Positions 23,777-37,611 of a DNA stretch of 64,000 nt are shown here, piece by piece. The notes beneath the pieces are model-generated. The model worked only from the letters and a program-made list of their open reading frames with translations. It did not search any database and was not told the origin of the DNA. The stretch is from positions 12,958,001 to 13,022,000 of the forward strand of contig OZ176053.1 in the NCBI GenBank assembly GCA_964247055.1. Reading direction: 5' to 3'. Within the stretch, counting starts at the first letter, position 1. Each line of letters starts with the position of its first letter. Source of the stretch: Paragordius varius. Its lineage: Eukaryota > Nematomorpha. The position numbers and the translations under genes are program-made.

Positions 23777-24918
23777 GATGTTGCTGTGCAGATAAAATCA
23801 TTCACACACGATCTCATGAAAGTTCTGTTCCATAGCTTTTTGAAAAAAATGACTATTTGACAGCAGGTAAAACTATGCGTTGATAAAAAAAGATAGGTGA
23901 ATGGATAGAAAATTATTTAAATGCCGACTTTGCTATAGTGTAAAATTCAAAAATAATTCAAATAGTTCTGAGTCTACCAATCAATGGTATATGACGGGAC
24001 ATAATTATTAATAAATAATTATTTTTTTATATAGTAATAATATCTAAAAATAATAAATATATATTTTTCAGATTTATGTAATTGTCCCAATAATTTATGG
24101 TTTTGCGAAATATTATCTAAAAAAGCTTCACAGTTTTCTTCTATTTTTGACTATTACAATTGCTTTCAAGGTATCTATTGTGAGTTGTGTTTTTTCCGTA
24201 GTCCATATTTTGTTTATGAGAAAAGGCACGGAAAAGAAAATTAAAATAAAAAGAATTAATAAAAAAATTATTATGTGCGTGTGTGTGTGTGTATGTGTGC
24301 CAAAATTAAAATAGATCTATAAATTTGTTTATGCACAAAAGAATGAAAAGACTGGATACAAATTAAAGTTTAGGGAAGCAAAAAATTAAGGAACATACCT
24401 CCCACCCAAAACATAAAAAAGTTGTTTTTTTCCTAGAAAAAAAGGGTTATATCGAAACCAAATATAATGAATTTAAATAATATGTTGCGGAAATATAAAA
24501 ATTTTCCGTTTGATAATTATAATTAAAGTAAACTCAAACAAAATTTAATTTAGGTGAAACCTATATGAAACAAAAATTTCAAAAGATCAAATTAATAAAA
24601 TACTAATTTTGTGTTTATTTTTGAGGTTGCTTTTGCGTAAGCCCTGAGTGAAAGGTTGGCCTAAATCTGTTATCTGATATATATATATAGTTCCGCGACT
24701 ACGCGAATGGCTGCATTCATAAGCGATTTGACCGGTCCAAAACCCAACTCCATGTATAATTAGAGCAAAATATAAAATATTGAAATTAAAGGCCAGAGTT
24801 TTTTAGAGCAAAAAAAACCATATATTTATTTTAACTAAGGGTACTCTATCGAATTCTACAAACAAAACTTGTATAAATAAATGGTAATTAAAACTTTATA
24901 AAAAAATTATTTCTAAAA
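23777..24918. other. hAT internal stretch without recognised genes
   Basis: AT-rich, with a TG microsatellite at 24274-24299, a short TA run near 24,678-24,690, and a small hairpin CGCG-ACTA-CGCG near 24,693-24,704. No open frame, RNA gene or known repeat was recognised. Confidence 0.5.
24274..24299. repeat. (TG)n microsatellite
   Basis: An imperfect TG tract (TGTGCG, GTGTGTGTGTGT, ATGTGTG), about 13 units, inside the hAT element. Confidence 0.9.
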
Positions 24919-24982
24919 GCAGTACAAAAGTCAGCGCAGTACGGGCGCGGTTTTTTTTCGAAAACCCAGTACTGTACTGCGA
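24919..24982. repeat. hAT right subterminal CAGTAC cluster
   Basis: GCAGTACAAAA (24919-24929), GCGCAGTAC (24934-24942) and the palindrome CAGTAC-T-GTACTG (24967-24979) lie in 64 bp, with a GGGCGCGG patch between. The left end carries one copy. This asymmetric clustering near the tips is typical of hAT transposase binding regions; the role is inferred. Confidence 0.65.
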
Positions 24983-24991
24983 AAAACAGCC

Positions 24992-25006
24992 TATCTGGTC
25001 ACTTTA
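24992..25006 (-). repeat. hAT right terminal inverted repeat
   Basis: TATCTGGTCACTTTA pairs with 22878-22892 with one mismatch. It abuts the second TCTTAGTA (25007-25014). Confidence 0.88.
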
Positions 25007-28000
25007 TCTTAGTAAGACTACATCATAATATAGAGATAGTTTGACAAACTCTTTTATATCCGATTTTTACAACGATACTTTAAAAATTAATGTATTAAAC
25101 TCGTCGCATCAATACTCAAGTTAAACTTTGTCCTTAAAAATCGGATATAAGTCACCGGTGAACAAAATTATTTTTTATACATTCTCTTAGCAAGACTACA
25201 TCAAAATATAGAGATAGTTTGACAAACTCTTTTATATCCGATTTTTACAACGATACTTTAAAAATTAATGTATTAAACTCGTCGCATCAATACTCAAGTT
25301 AAACTTTGTCCTTAAAAATCGGATATTGGTCACAGGTGAACAAATTTATTTTTTATATATTCTCTTAGCAAGACTACATCAAAATATAGAGATAGTTTGA
25401 CAAACTCTTTTATATCCGATTTTTACAACGAAACTTTAAAAATTAATGTATAGAAGTTGTCGCATCAATACTCAAGTTAAACTTTGTCCTTAAAAATCGA
25501 ATATTGGTCACCGGTGAACAAAATTATTTTTTATACATTCTCTTAGTAAGACTACATCAAAATATAGAGATAGTTTGACAAACTCTTTCATATCCGGTTT
25601 TTACAACGATACTTTGAAAATTAATGTATAAAACTAGTCGCATCAATACTCAAATTAAATTTTGTCCTTAAAAATGGGATATTGGTCACCGGCGAACAAA
25701 ACTATTTTTTATACATTCTCTTAGTAAGACTACATCATAATATAGAGATAGTTTGACAAACTCTTTTATATCCGATTTTTACAACGATACTTTAAAAATT
25801 AATGTATTAAACTCGTCGCATCAATACTCAAGTTAAACTTTGTCCTTAAAAATCGGATATTGGTCACAGGTAAACAAATTTATTTTTTATATATTCTCTT
25901 AGCAAGACTACATCAAAATATAGAGATAGTTTGACAAACTCTTTCATATCCGTTTTTACAACGATACTTTAAAAATTAATGTATAAAACTAGTCGCATCA
26001 ATTCTGAAATTAAATTTTGTCCTTAAAAATGGGATATTGGTCACCGGTGAACAAAACTATTTTTTATACATTCTCTTAGTAAGACTACATCATAATATAG
26101 AGATAGTTTGACAAACTCTTTTATATCCGATTTTTACAACGATACTTTAAAAATTAATGTATTAAACTAGTCGCATCAATACTCAAATTAAATTTTGTCC
26201 GTAAAAATGGGATATTGGTCACAGGTGAACAAATTTATTTTTTATATATTCTCTTAGCAAGACTCCATCAAAATATAGAGATAGTTTGACAAACTCTTTT
26301 ATATCCGATTTTTACAACGATACTTTAAAAATTAATGTATTAAACTCGTCGCATCAATACTCAAGTTAAACTTTGTCCTTAAAAATCGGATATTGGTCAC
26401 AGGTGAACAAATTTATTTTTTATATATTCTCTTAGCAAGACTACATCAAAATATAGAGATAGTTTGACAAACTCTTTCATATCCGTTTTTACAACGATAC
26501 TTTAAAAATTAATGTATAAAACTAGTCGCATCAATTCTCAAATTAAATTTTGTCCTTAAAAATGGGATATTGGTCACCGGTGAACAAAACTATTTTTTAT
26601 ACATTCTCTTAGTAAGACTACATCATAATATAGAGATAGTTTGACAAACTCTTTTATATCCGATTTTTACAACGATACTTTAAAAATTAATGTATTAAAC
26701 TAGTCGCATCAATACTCAAATTAAATTTTGTCCTTAAAAATGGGATATTGGTCACAGGTGAACAAATTTATTTTTTATATATTCTCTTAACAAGACTCCA
26801 TCAAAATATAGAGATAGTTTGACAAACTCTTTTATATCCGATTTTTACAACGATACTTTAAAAATTAATGTATAAAACTAGTCGCATCAATACTCAAGTT
26901 AAACTTTGTCCTTAAAAATCGAATATTGGTCACCGGTGAACAAAATTATTTTTTTACATTCTCTTAGTAAGACTACATCAAAATATAGAGATAGTTTGAA
27001 AAACTCTTTCATATCCGATTTTTACAACGATACTTTAAAAATTAATGTGTTAAACTAGTCGCATCAATACTCAAGTAAAACTTTGTCCTTAAAAATCGGA
27101 TATTGGTCACCGGTGAACAAAACTATTTTTTATACATTCTCTTAGTAAGACTACATCATAATATAGAGATAGTTTGACAAACTCTTTTATATCCGATTTT
27201 TACAACGATACTTTAAAAATTAATGTATTAAACTCGTCGCATCAATACTCAAGTTAAACTTTGTCCTTAAAAATCGGATATAAGTCACCGGTGAACAAAA
27301 TTATTTTTTATACATTCTCTTAGCAAGACTACATCAAAATATAGAGATAGTTTGACAAACTCTTTTATATCCGATTTTTACAACGATACTTTAAAAATTA
27401 ATGTATTAAACTCGTCGCATCAATACTCAAGTTAAACTTTGTCCTTAAAAATCGGATATTGGTCACAGGTGAACAAATTTATTTTTTATATATTCTCTTA
27501 GCAAGACTACATCAAAATATAGAGATAGTTTGACAAACTCTTTTATATCCGATTTTTACAACGAAACTTTAAAAATTAATGTATAGAAGTTGTCGCATCA
27601 ATACTCAAGTTAAACTTTGTCCTTAAAAATCGAATATTGGTCACCGGTGAACAAAATTATTTTTTATACATTCTCTTAGTAAGACTACATCAAAATATAG
27701 AGATAGTTTGACAAACTCTTTCATATCCGGTTTTTACAACGATACTTTGAAAATTAATGTATAAAACTAGTCGCATCAATACTCAAATTAAATTTTGTCC
27801 TTAAAAATGGGATATTGGTCACCGGCGAACAAAACTATTTTTTATACATTCTCTTAGTAAGACTACATCATAATATAGAGATAGTTTGACAAACTCTTTT
27901 ATATCCGATTTTTACAACGATACTTTAAAAATTAATGTATTAAACTCGTCGCATCAATACTCAAGTTAAACTTTGTCCTTAAAAATCGGATATTGGTCAC

Positions 28001-28471
28001 AGGTAAACAAATTTATTTTTTATATATCCTCTTAGCAAGACTACATCAAAATATAGAGATAGTTTGACAAACTCTTTCATATCCGTTTTTACAACGATAC
28101 TTTAAAAATTAATGTATAAAACTAGTCGCATCAATTCTGAAATTAAATTTTGTCCTTAAAAATGGGATATTGGTCACCGGTGAACAAAACTATTTTTTAT
28201 ACATTCTCTTAGTAAGACTACATCATAATATAGAGATAGTTTGACAAACTCTTTAAATCCGATTTTTACAACGATACTTTAAAAATTAATGTATTAAACT
28301 AGTCGCATCAATACTCAAATTAAATTTTGTCCGTAAAAATGGGATATTGGTCACAGGTGAACAAATTTATTTTTTATATATTCTCTTAGCAAGACTCCAT
28401 CAAAATATAGAGATAGTTTGACAAACTCTTTTATATCCGATTTTTACAACGATACTTTAAAAATTAATGTA

Positions 28472-31400
28472 TAAAACTAGTCGCATCAATACTCAAGTTA
28501 AACTTTGTCCTTAAAAATCGAATATTGGTCACCGGTGAACAAAATTATTTTTTTACATTCTCTTAGTAAGACTACATCAAAATATAGAGATAGTTTGAAA
28601 AACTCTTTCATATCCGATTTTTACAACGATACTTTAAAAATTAATGTGTTAAACTAGTCGCATCAATACTCAAGTAAAACTTTGTCCTTAAAAATCGGAT
28701 ATTGGTCACCGGTGAACAAAACTATTTTTTATACATTCTCTTAGTAAGACTACATCATAATATAGAGATAGTTTGACAAACTCTTTTATATCCGATTTTT
28801 ACAACGAAACTTTAAAAATTAATGTATAAAAGTTGTCGCATCAATACTCAAGTTAAACTTTGTCCTTAAAAATCGAATATTGGTCACCGGTGAACAAAAT
28901 TATTTTTTTTACATTCTCTTAGTAAGACTACCTCAAAATATAGAGATAGTTTGACAAACTCTTTCATATCCGATTTTTACAACGATACTTTAAAAATTAA
29001 TGTATTAAACTAGTCGCATCAATACTCAAATTAAACTTTGTCCTTAAAAATCGGATATTGGTCACAGGTGAACAAAATTATTTTTTATATATTCTCTTAG
29101 CAAGACTACATCAAAATATAGAGATAGTTTGACAAACTCTTTCATATCAGATTTTTACCAGGATACTTTAAAAATTAATGTATAAAACTAGTCGTATCAA
29201 TAAATCGCATCAATACTCAAGTTAAACTTTGTCCTTAAAAATCGGATATTGGTCACCGGTGAACAAAATTATTTTTTATACATTCTCTTAGTAGGACTAC
29301 ATCAAAATATAGAGATAGTTTGGCAAACTCTTTCATATCCAATTTTTACAACGATACTTTAAAAATTAATGTATTAAACTCGTCGCATCAATACTCAAGT
29401 TAAACTTTGTCCTTAAAAATCGGATATTGGTCACCGGTGAACAAAATTATTTATTATACATTCTCTTAGCAAGACTACATTAAAATATAGAGATAGTTTG
29501 ACAAACTCTTTCATATCCGTTTTTACAACGATACTTTAAAAATTAATGTATAAAACTAGTCGCATCAATACTCAAATTAAATTTTGTCCTTAAAAATGGG
29601 ATATTGGTCGCCGGTGAACAAAACTATTTTTTATACATTCTCTTAGTAAGACTACATCATAATATGGAGATAGTTTAACAAACTCTTTTATATCCGATTT
29701 TTACAACGATACTTTAAAAATTAATGTATTAAACTAGTCGCATCAATACTCAAATTAAATTTTGTCCTTAAAAATGGGATATTGGTCACCGGTGAACAAA
29801 ACTATTTTTTATACATTCTCTTAGTAAGACTACATCATAATATAGAGATAGTTTGACAAACTCTTTTATATCCGATTTTTACAACGAAACTTTAAAAATT
29901 AATGTATAAAAGTTGTCGCATCAATACTCAAGTTAAACTTTGTCCTTAAAAATCGAATATTGGTCACCGGTGAACAAAATTATTTTTTATACATTCTCTT
30001 AGTAAGACTACATCAAAATATAGAGATAGTTTGATAAACTCTTTTATATCCGATTTTTACAACGAAACTTTAAAAATTAATGTATAAAAGTTGTCGCATC
30101 AATACTCAAGTTAAACTTTGTCCTTAAAAATCGAATATTGGTCACCGGTGAACAAAATTATTTTTTATACATTCTCTTAGTAAGACTACATCAAAATATA
30201 GAGATAGTTTGACAAACTCTTTCATATCCGATTTTTACAACGATACTTTAAAAATTAATGTGTTAAACTAGTCGCATCAATACTCAAGTAAAACTTTGTC
30301 CTTAAAAATCGGATATTGGTCACCGGTGAACAAAACTATTTTTTATACATTCTCTTAGTAAGACTACATCATAATATAGAGATAGTTTCACAAACTCTTT
30401 TATATCCGATTTTTACAACGATTCACCAAAAATTAATGTGTTAAACTAGTCGCATCAATACTCAAGTTAAACTTGTCCTTAAAAATCGAATATTGGTCAC
30501 CGGTGAACAAAATCATTTGTTATACATTCTCTTAGTAAGACTACATCAAAATATAGAAATAGTTTGACAAACTCTTTCATATCCGATTTTTACAACAATA
30601 CTTTAAAAATTAATGTATTAAACTAGTCGCATCAATACTCAAATTAAACTTTGTCCTTAAAAATCGGATATTGGTCACCGGTGAACAAAATTATTTTTTA
30701 TATATTCTCTTAGCAAGACTACATCAAAATATAGAGATAGTTTGACAAACTCTTTCATATCCGATTTTTACAACGATACTTTAAAAATTAATGTATAAAA
30801 CTAGTCGTATCAATAAATCGCATCAATACTCAAGTTAAACTTTGTCCTTAAAAATCGGATATTGGTCACCGGTGAACAAAATTATTTTTTATACATTCTC
30901 TTAGTAGGACTACATCAAAATATAGAGATAGTTTGGCAAACTCTTTTATATCCGATTTTTACAACGATACTTTAAAAATTATGGTATTAAACCAGTCACA
31001 TCAATACTCAAGTTAAACTTTGTCGTTAAAAATCGGATATTGGTCACCTGTGAACAAAATAATTTTTTATACATTCTCTTAGTAGGACTATATCAAAATA
31101 TAGAGATAGTTTGGCAAACTCTTTCATATCCGATTTTTACAACGATACTTTAAAAATTAATGTGTTAAACTAGTCGCATCAATACTCAAGTAAAACTTTG
31201 TCCTTAAAAATCGGATATTGGTCACCGGTGAACAAAACTATTTTTTATACATTCTCTTAGTAAGACTACATCATAATATAGAGATAGTTTCACAAACTCT
31301 TTATATCCGATTTTTACAACGATTCACCAAAAATTAATGTGTTAAACTAGTCGCATCAATACTCAAGTTAAACTTGTCCTTAAAAATCGAATATTGGTCA

Positions 31401-34400
31401 CCGGTGAACAAAATTATTTGTTATACATTCTCTTAGTAAGACTACATCAAAATATAGAAATAGTTTGACAAACTCTTTCATATCCGATTTTTACAACGAT
31501 ACTTTAAAAATTAATGTATTAAACTAATCGCATCAATACTCAAATTAAACTTTGTCCTTAAAAATCGGATATTGGTCACAAGTGAACAAAATTATTTTTT
31601 ATATATTCTCTTAGCAAGACTACATCAAAATATAGAGATAGTTTGACAAACTCTTTCATATCCGATTTTTACAACGATACTTTAAAAATTAATGTATAAA
31701 ACTAGTCGTATCAATAAATCGCATCAATACTCAAGTTAAACTTTGTCCTTAAAAATCGGATATTGGTCACCGGTGAACAAAATTATTTTTTATACATTCT
31801 CTTAGTAGGACTACATCAAAATATAGAGATAGTTTGGCAAACTCTTTCATATCCGATTTTTACAACGATACTTTAAATTAATGTATAAAACTAGTCACAT
31901 CAATACTCAAGTTAAACTTTGTCGTTAAAAATCGGATATTGGTCACCGGTGAACAAAATAATTTTTTATACATTCTCTTAGTAGGACTATATCAAAATAT
32001 AGAGATAGTTTGGCAAACTCTTTCATATCCGATTTTTACAACGATACTTTAAAAATTAATGTATAAAACTAGTCGCATCAATACTCAAGTTAAACTTTGT
32101 CCTTAAAAATCGGATATTGGTCACCGGTGAACAAAATTTTTTATACATTCTCTTAGTAAGACTACATCAAAATATAGAGATGGTTTGACAAACTCTTTCA
32201 TATCCGATTTTTACAACGATACTTTATAAATTAATGTATAAAACTAGTCGTATCAATAAGTCGCATCAATACTCTAGTTAAACTTTGTCCTTAAAAATCG
32301 GATATTGGCCACCGGTGAACAAAATAATTTTTTATACACTCTTAGTAAGACTACATCAAAATAGAGATAGTTTGACAAACTCTTTCATATCCGATTTTTA
32401 CAACGATACTTTGAAAATTAATGTATAAAACTAGTCGCATCAATACTCAAGTTAAACTTTGTCCTTAAAAATCGGATATTGGTCACCGGTGAACAAAATT
32501 ATTTTTTATACATTCTCTTAGTAAGACTACATCAAAATAGAAATAGTTTGACAAACTCTTTCATATCCGATTTTTACAACGATACTTTAAAAATTAATGT
32601 ATTAAACTAGTCGCATCAATACTCAAGTTAAACTTTTTCCATAAAAATCGGATATTGGTCACCGTTGAACAAAATAATTTTTTATACATTCTCTTAGTAA
32701 GACTACATCAAAATATAGAGATAGTTTGCCAAACTCTTTCATATCCGATTTTTACAACGATACTTTATAAATTAATGTAGAAAACTAGTCGTATCAATAA
32801 ATCGCATCAATACTCAAGTTAAACTTTGTCCTTAAAAATCGGATATTGGTCACCGGTGAACAAAATTATTTTTTATACATTCTCTTAGTAGGACTACATC
32901 AAAATATAGAGATAGTTTGGCAAACTCTTTCATATCCGATTTTTACAACGATACTTTAAAAATTATGGTATTAAACCAGTCGCATCAATACTCAAGTTAA
33001 ACTTTGTCCTTAAAAATCGAATATTGGTCACCGGTGAACAAAATTATTTTTTATACATTCTCTTAGTAAGACTACATCAAAATATAGAGATAGTTTGACA
33101 AACTCTTTCATATCCGATTTTTACAACGATACTTTAAAAATTAATGTATTAAACTAGTCGCATCAATACTCAAGTTAAACTTTGTCCATAAAAATCGGAT
33201 ATTGGTCACCGTTGAACAAAATAATTTTTTATACATTCTCTTAGTAAGACTACATCAAAATATAGAGATAGTTTGCCAAACTCTTTCATATCCGATTTTT
33301 ACAACGATACTTTAAAAATTAATGTATTAAACTAGTCGCATCAATACTCAAGTTAAACTTTGTCCTTAAAAATCGGATATTGGTCACCGGTGAACAAAAT
33401 TATTTTTTATACATTCTCTTAGTAGGACTACATCAAAATATAGAGATAGTTTGGCAAATTCTTTCATATCCGATTTTTACAACGATACTTTAAAAATTAT
33501 GGTATTAAACCAGTCGCATCAACTATCAAGTTAAACTTTGTCCTTAAAAATCGAATATTGGTCACCGGTGAACAAAATTATTTTTTATACATTCTCTTAG
33601 CAAGACTACATCAAAATATAGAGACAGTTTGACAAACTCTTTCATATCCGATTTTTACAACGATACTTTATAAATTAATGTATAAAACTAGTCGTATCAA
33701 TAAGTCGCATCAATACTCTAGTTAAACTTTGTCCTTAAAAATCGGATATTGGTCACCGGTGAACAAAATTATTTTTTATACATTCTCTTAGTAAGACTAC
33801 ATCAAAATATAGAGATAGTTTGACAAACTCTTTCATATCCAATTTTTACAACGATACTTTAAAAATTATGGTATTAAACCAGTCGCATCAATACTCAAGT
33901 TAAAAATCCTTAAAAATCGGATATTGGTCACCGGTGAACAAAATTATTTTTTATACATTCTCTTAGTAATACTACATCAAAATATAGAAATAGTTTGACA
34001 AACTCTTTCATATCGATTTTACAACGATACTTTAAAAATTAATGTATTAAACTAGTCGCATCAATACTCAAGTTAAACTTAGTCCTTAAAAATCGGATAT
34101 TGGTCACCGGTGAACATGATTATTTTTTATACATTTTCTTAGCAAGACTACATCAAAATATAGAGATAGTTTGATAAACTCTTTCATATCCGATTTTTAC
34201 AACGATACTTTAAAAATTAATGTAAAAAACTAGTCGCATAAATATTCAAGTTAAACTTTGTCCTAAAAAATCGGATATTGGTCACCGGTGAACAAAACTA
34301 TTTTGTATACATTCTCTTGGAAAGACTACATCAAAATATAGAGATAGTTTGACAAACTCTTTCATATCCGATTTTTACAACGATACTTTAAAAATTAATG

Positions 34401-37400
34401 TATAAAACTAGTCGCATAAATATTCAAATTAAACTTTGTCCTAAAAAATCGGATATTGGTCACCGGTGAACAAAACTATTTTTTATACATTCTTTTAGTA
34501 AGACTACATCAAAATATAGAGATAGTTTGATAAACTCTTTCATATCCGATTTTTACAACGATACTTTAAAAATTAATGTATAAAACTAGTCGCATCAATA
34601 CTCAAGTTAAACTTTGTCCCAAAAAATCGGATATTGGTCACCGGTGAACAAAACTATTTTTTATACATTCTTTTAGTATGACTACATCAAAATATAGAGA
34701 TAGTTTGATAAACTCTTTCATATCCGATTTTTACAACGATACTTTTAAAATTAATGTATAAAACTAATCGCATCATAACTCAATTTAAACTTTGTCCTTA
34801 AAAATCGGATATTAGTCGCCGGTAAAGAAAATAATTTTTTATACATTCTCTTAATAGGACTACATCAAAATATAGAGATAGTTTGACAAACTCTTTCATA
34901 TCCGATTTTTACAACGATACTTTAAAAATTAATGTATAAAACTAGTCGCATCAATACTCAAGTTAAACTTTGTCCTTAAAAATCGAATATTGGTCACCAA
35001 TGAACAAAATTATTTTTTATACATTCTCTTAGTAACACTCCATCAAAATATAGAAATAGTTTGACAAACTCTTTCATATCCGATTTTTACAACGATACTT
35101 TAAAAATTAATGTATTAAACTAGTCGCATCAATACTCAAGTTAAACTTTATCCGTAAAAATCGGATATTGGTCACCGGTGAACAAAATAATTTTTTATAC
35201 ATTCTCTTAGTAATACTACATCAAAATATAGAAATAGTTTGACAAACTCTTTCATATCGATTTTTACAACACTTTAAAAATTAATGTATTAAACTAGTCG
35301 CATCAATACTCAAGTTAAACTTAGTCCTTAAAAATCGGATATTGGTCACCGGTGAACATGATTATTTTTTATACATTTTCTTAGCAAGACTACATCAAAA
35401 TATAGAGATAGTTGACCTCTTTCATATCCGATTTTTACAACGATACTTTAAAAATTAATGTATAAAACTAGTCGCATCAATACTCAAGTTAAACTTTGTC
35501 CTAAAAAATCGGATATTGGTCACCGGTGAACAAAACTATTTTTTATACATTCTTTTAGTAAGACTACATCAAAATATAGAGATAGTTTGATAAACTCTTT
35601 CATATCCGATTTTTACAACGATACTTTAAAAATTAATGTAAAAAACTAGTCGCATAAATATTCAAGTTAAACTTTGTCCTAAAAAATCGGATATTGGTCA
35701 CCGGTGAACAAAACTATTTTTTATACATTCTTTTAGTAAGACTACATCAAAATATAGAGATAGTTTGATAAACTCTTTCATATCCGATTTTTACAACGAT
35801 ACTTTAAAAATTAATGTAAAAAACTAGTCGCATCAATACTAAAATTAAACTTTATCCTTAAAAATCGGATATTGGTCACCGGTGAACAAAATTATTTTTT
35901 ATACATTCTCTTAGTAACACTCCATCAAAATATAGAAATAGTTTGACAAACTCTTTCATATCCGATTTTTACAACGATACTTTAAAAATTAATGTATTAA
36001 ACTAGTCGCATCAATACTCAAGTTAAACTTTATCCGTAAAAATCGGATATTGGTCACCGGTGAACAAAATAATTTTTTATACATTCTCTTAGTAATACTA
36101 CATCAAAATATAGAAATAGTTTGACAAACTCTTTCATATCGATTTTTACAACACTTTAAAAATTAAGGTATTAAACTAGTCGCATCAATACTCAAGTTAA
36201 ACTTAGTCCTTAAAAATCGGATATTGGTCACCGGTGAACATGATTATTTTTTATACATTTTCTTAGCAAGACTACATCAAAATATAGAGATAGTTGACCT
36301 CTTTCATATCCGATTTTTACAACGATACTTTAAAAATTAATGTATAAAACTAGTCGCATCAATACTCAAGTTAAACTTTGTCCTAAAAAATCGGATATTG
36401 GTCACCGGTGAACAAAACTATTTTTTATACATTCTTTTAGTAAGACTACATCAAAATATAGAGATAGTTTGATAAACTCTTTCATATCCGATTTTTACAA
36501 CGATACTTTAAAAATTAATGTAAAAAACTAGTCGTATCAATACTAAAATTAAACTTTATCCTTAAAAATCGGATATTGGTCACCGGTGAACAAAATTATT
36601 TTTTATACATTCTCTTAGTAACACTCCATCAAAATATAGAAATAGTTTGACAAACTCTTTCATATCCGATTTTTACAACGATACTTTAAAAATTAATGTA
36701 TAAAACTAGTCGCATCAATACTCAAGTTAAACTTTGTCCCAAAAAATCGGATATTGGTCACCGGTGAACAAAACTATTTTTTATACATTCTTTTAGTATG
36801 ACTACATCAAAATATAGAGATAGTTTGATAAACTCTTTCATATCCGATTTTTACAACGATACTTTTAAAATTAATGTATAAAACTAATCGCATCAATACT
36901 CAATTTAAACTTTGTCCTTAAAAATCGGATATTAGTCGCCGGTAAAGAAAATAATTTTGTATACATTCTCTTAATAGGACTACATCAAAATATAGAGATA
37001 GTTTGACAAACTCTTTCATATCCGATTTTTACAACGATACTTTAAAAATTAATGTATAAAACTAGTCGCATCAATACTCAAGTTAAACTTTGTCCTTAAA
37101 AATCGAATATTGGTCACCAATGAACAAAATTATTTTTTATACATTTTCTTAGCAAGACTACATCAAAATATAGAGATAGTTTGACAAACTCTTTCATATC
37201 CGATTTTTACAACGATACTTTAAAAATTAATGTAAAAAACTAGTCGCATAAATATTCGAGTTAAACTTTGTCCTAAAAAATCGGATATTGGTCACCGGTG
37301 AAAACTATTTTTTATACATTCTTTTAGTAAGACTACATCAAAATATAGAGATAGTTTGATAAACTCTTTCATATCCGATTTTAACAACGATACTTTAAAA

Positions 37401-37611
37401 ATTAATGTAAAAAACTAGTCGCATAAATATTCAAGTTAAACTTTGTCCTAAAAAATCGGATATTGGTCACCGGTGAACAAAACTATTTTTTATACATTCT
37501 TTTAGTAAGACTACATCAAAATATAGAGATAGTTTGACAAACTCTTTCATATCCGATTTTTACAACGATACTTTAAAAATTAATGTAAAAAACTAGTCGC
37601 ATAAATATTCA
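28472..37611 (-). repeat. Satellite stretch with mixed variants
   Basis: About 51 minus-oriented monomers with looser, interleaved repeats. Examples are the ACGATTCACCAAAAATTAATG variant at 30,420 and 31,320 (about 900 bp apart), and the ATTTTATTCTTTTAGTATG/TTAGTCGCCGGTAAAG pair near 34,670-34,820 and 36,790-36,960. 191-bp monomers are frequent before about 33,700. No insertion or gene is seen. Confidence 0.85.

Larger units (their letters stand above)
22878..25006. mobile_element. hAT-like non-autonomous DNA transposon, 2,129 bp
   Basis: The ends are TAATGTGACCAGATA and, reversed, TAAAGTGACCAGATA, matching 14 of 15 bases. Both fit the hAT terminal pattern YARNG. The exact 8-bp duplication TCTTAGTA flanks them. 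GTGACCAGA just inside the tip resembles ends seen in Tip100/hAT5-type elements (from memory). Subterminal CAGTAC motifs occur at both ends. No hAT transposase motifs, BED finger or dimerisation domain were recognised inside, so it needs a transposase from elsewhere. The sister copy of the surrounding duplication holds the empty site at 27140-27147, so the insertion is younger than that duplication. Confidence 0.88.
22172..28471 (-). repeat. Twelve-monomer duplication split by the hAT insertion
   Basis: Copy 1 is about 22,172-26,337 (about 2.03 kb once the hAT and one target copy are removed). Copy 2 is about 26,442-28,471. Net spacing is about 2,133 bp; the raw offset is 4,270 left of the insertion and 2,134 right of it (GGATATAAG at 25143/27277). 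The CAAATTTATTTTTTATATATT and CATCCGTTTTTAC-type variants are shared in order. Copy 2 has the uninterrupted hAT target at 27140-27147. Confidence 0.87.

Noticed and set aside
24621-24740. tRNA-like or SINE head (GGTTGGCC and nearby hairpins) in the hAT
   Set aside because: No cloverleaf, convincing A and B boxes or 3' tail could be matched.
22878-25006. LTR or retroviral origin for the 2.1-kb insert
   Set aside because: There are no direct terminal repeats and no gag or reverse transcriptase motifs. The inverted ends and 8-bp duplication fit hAT.
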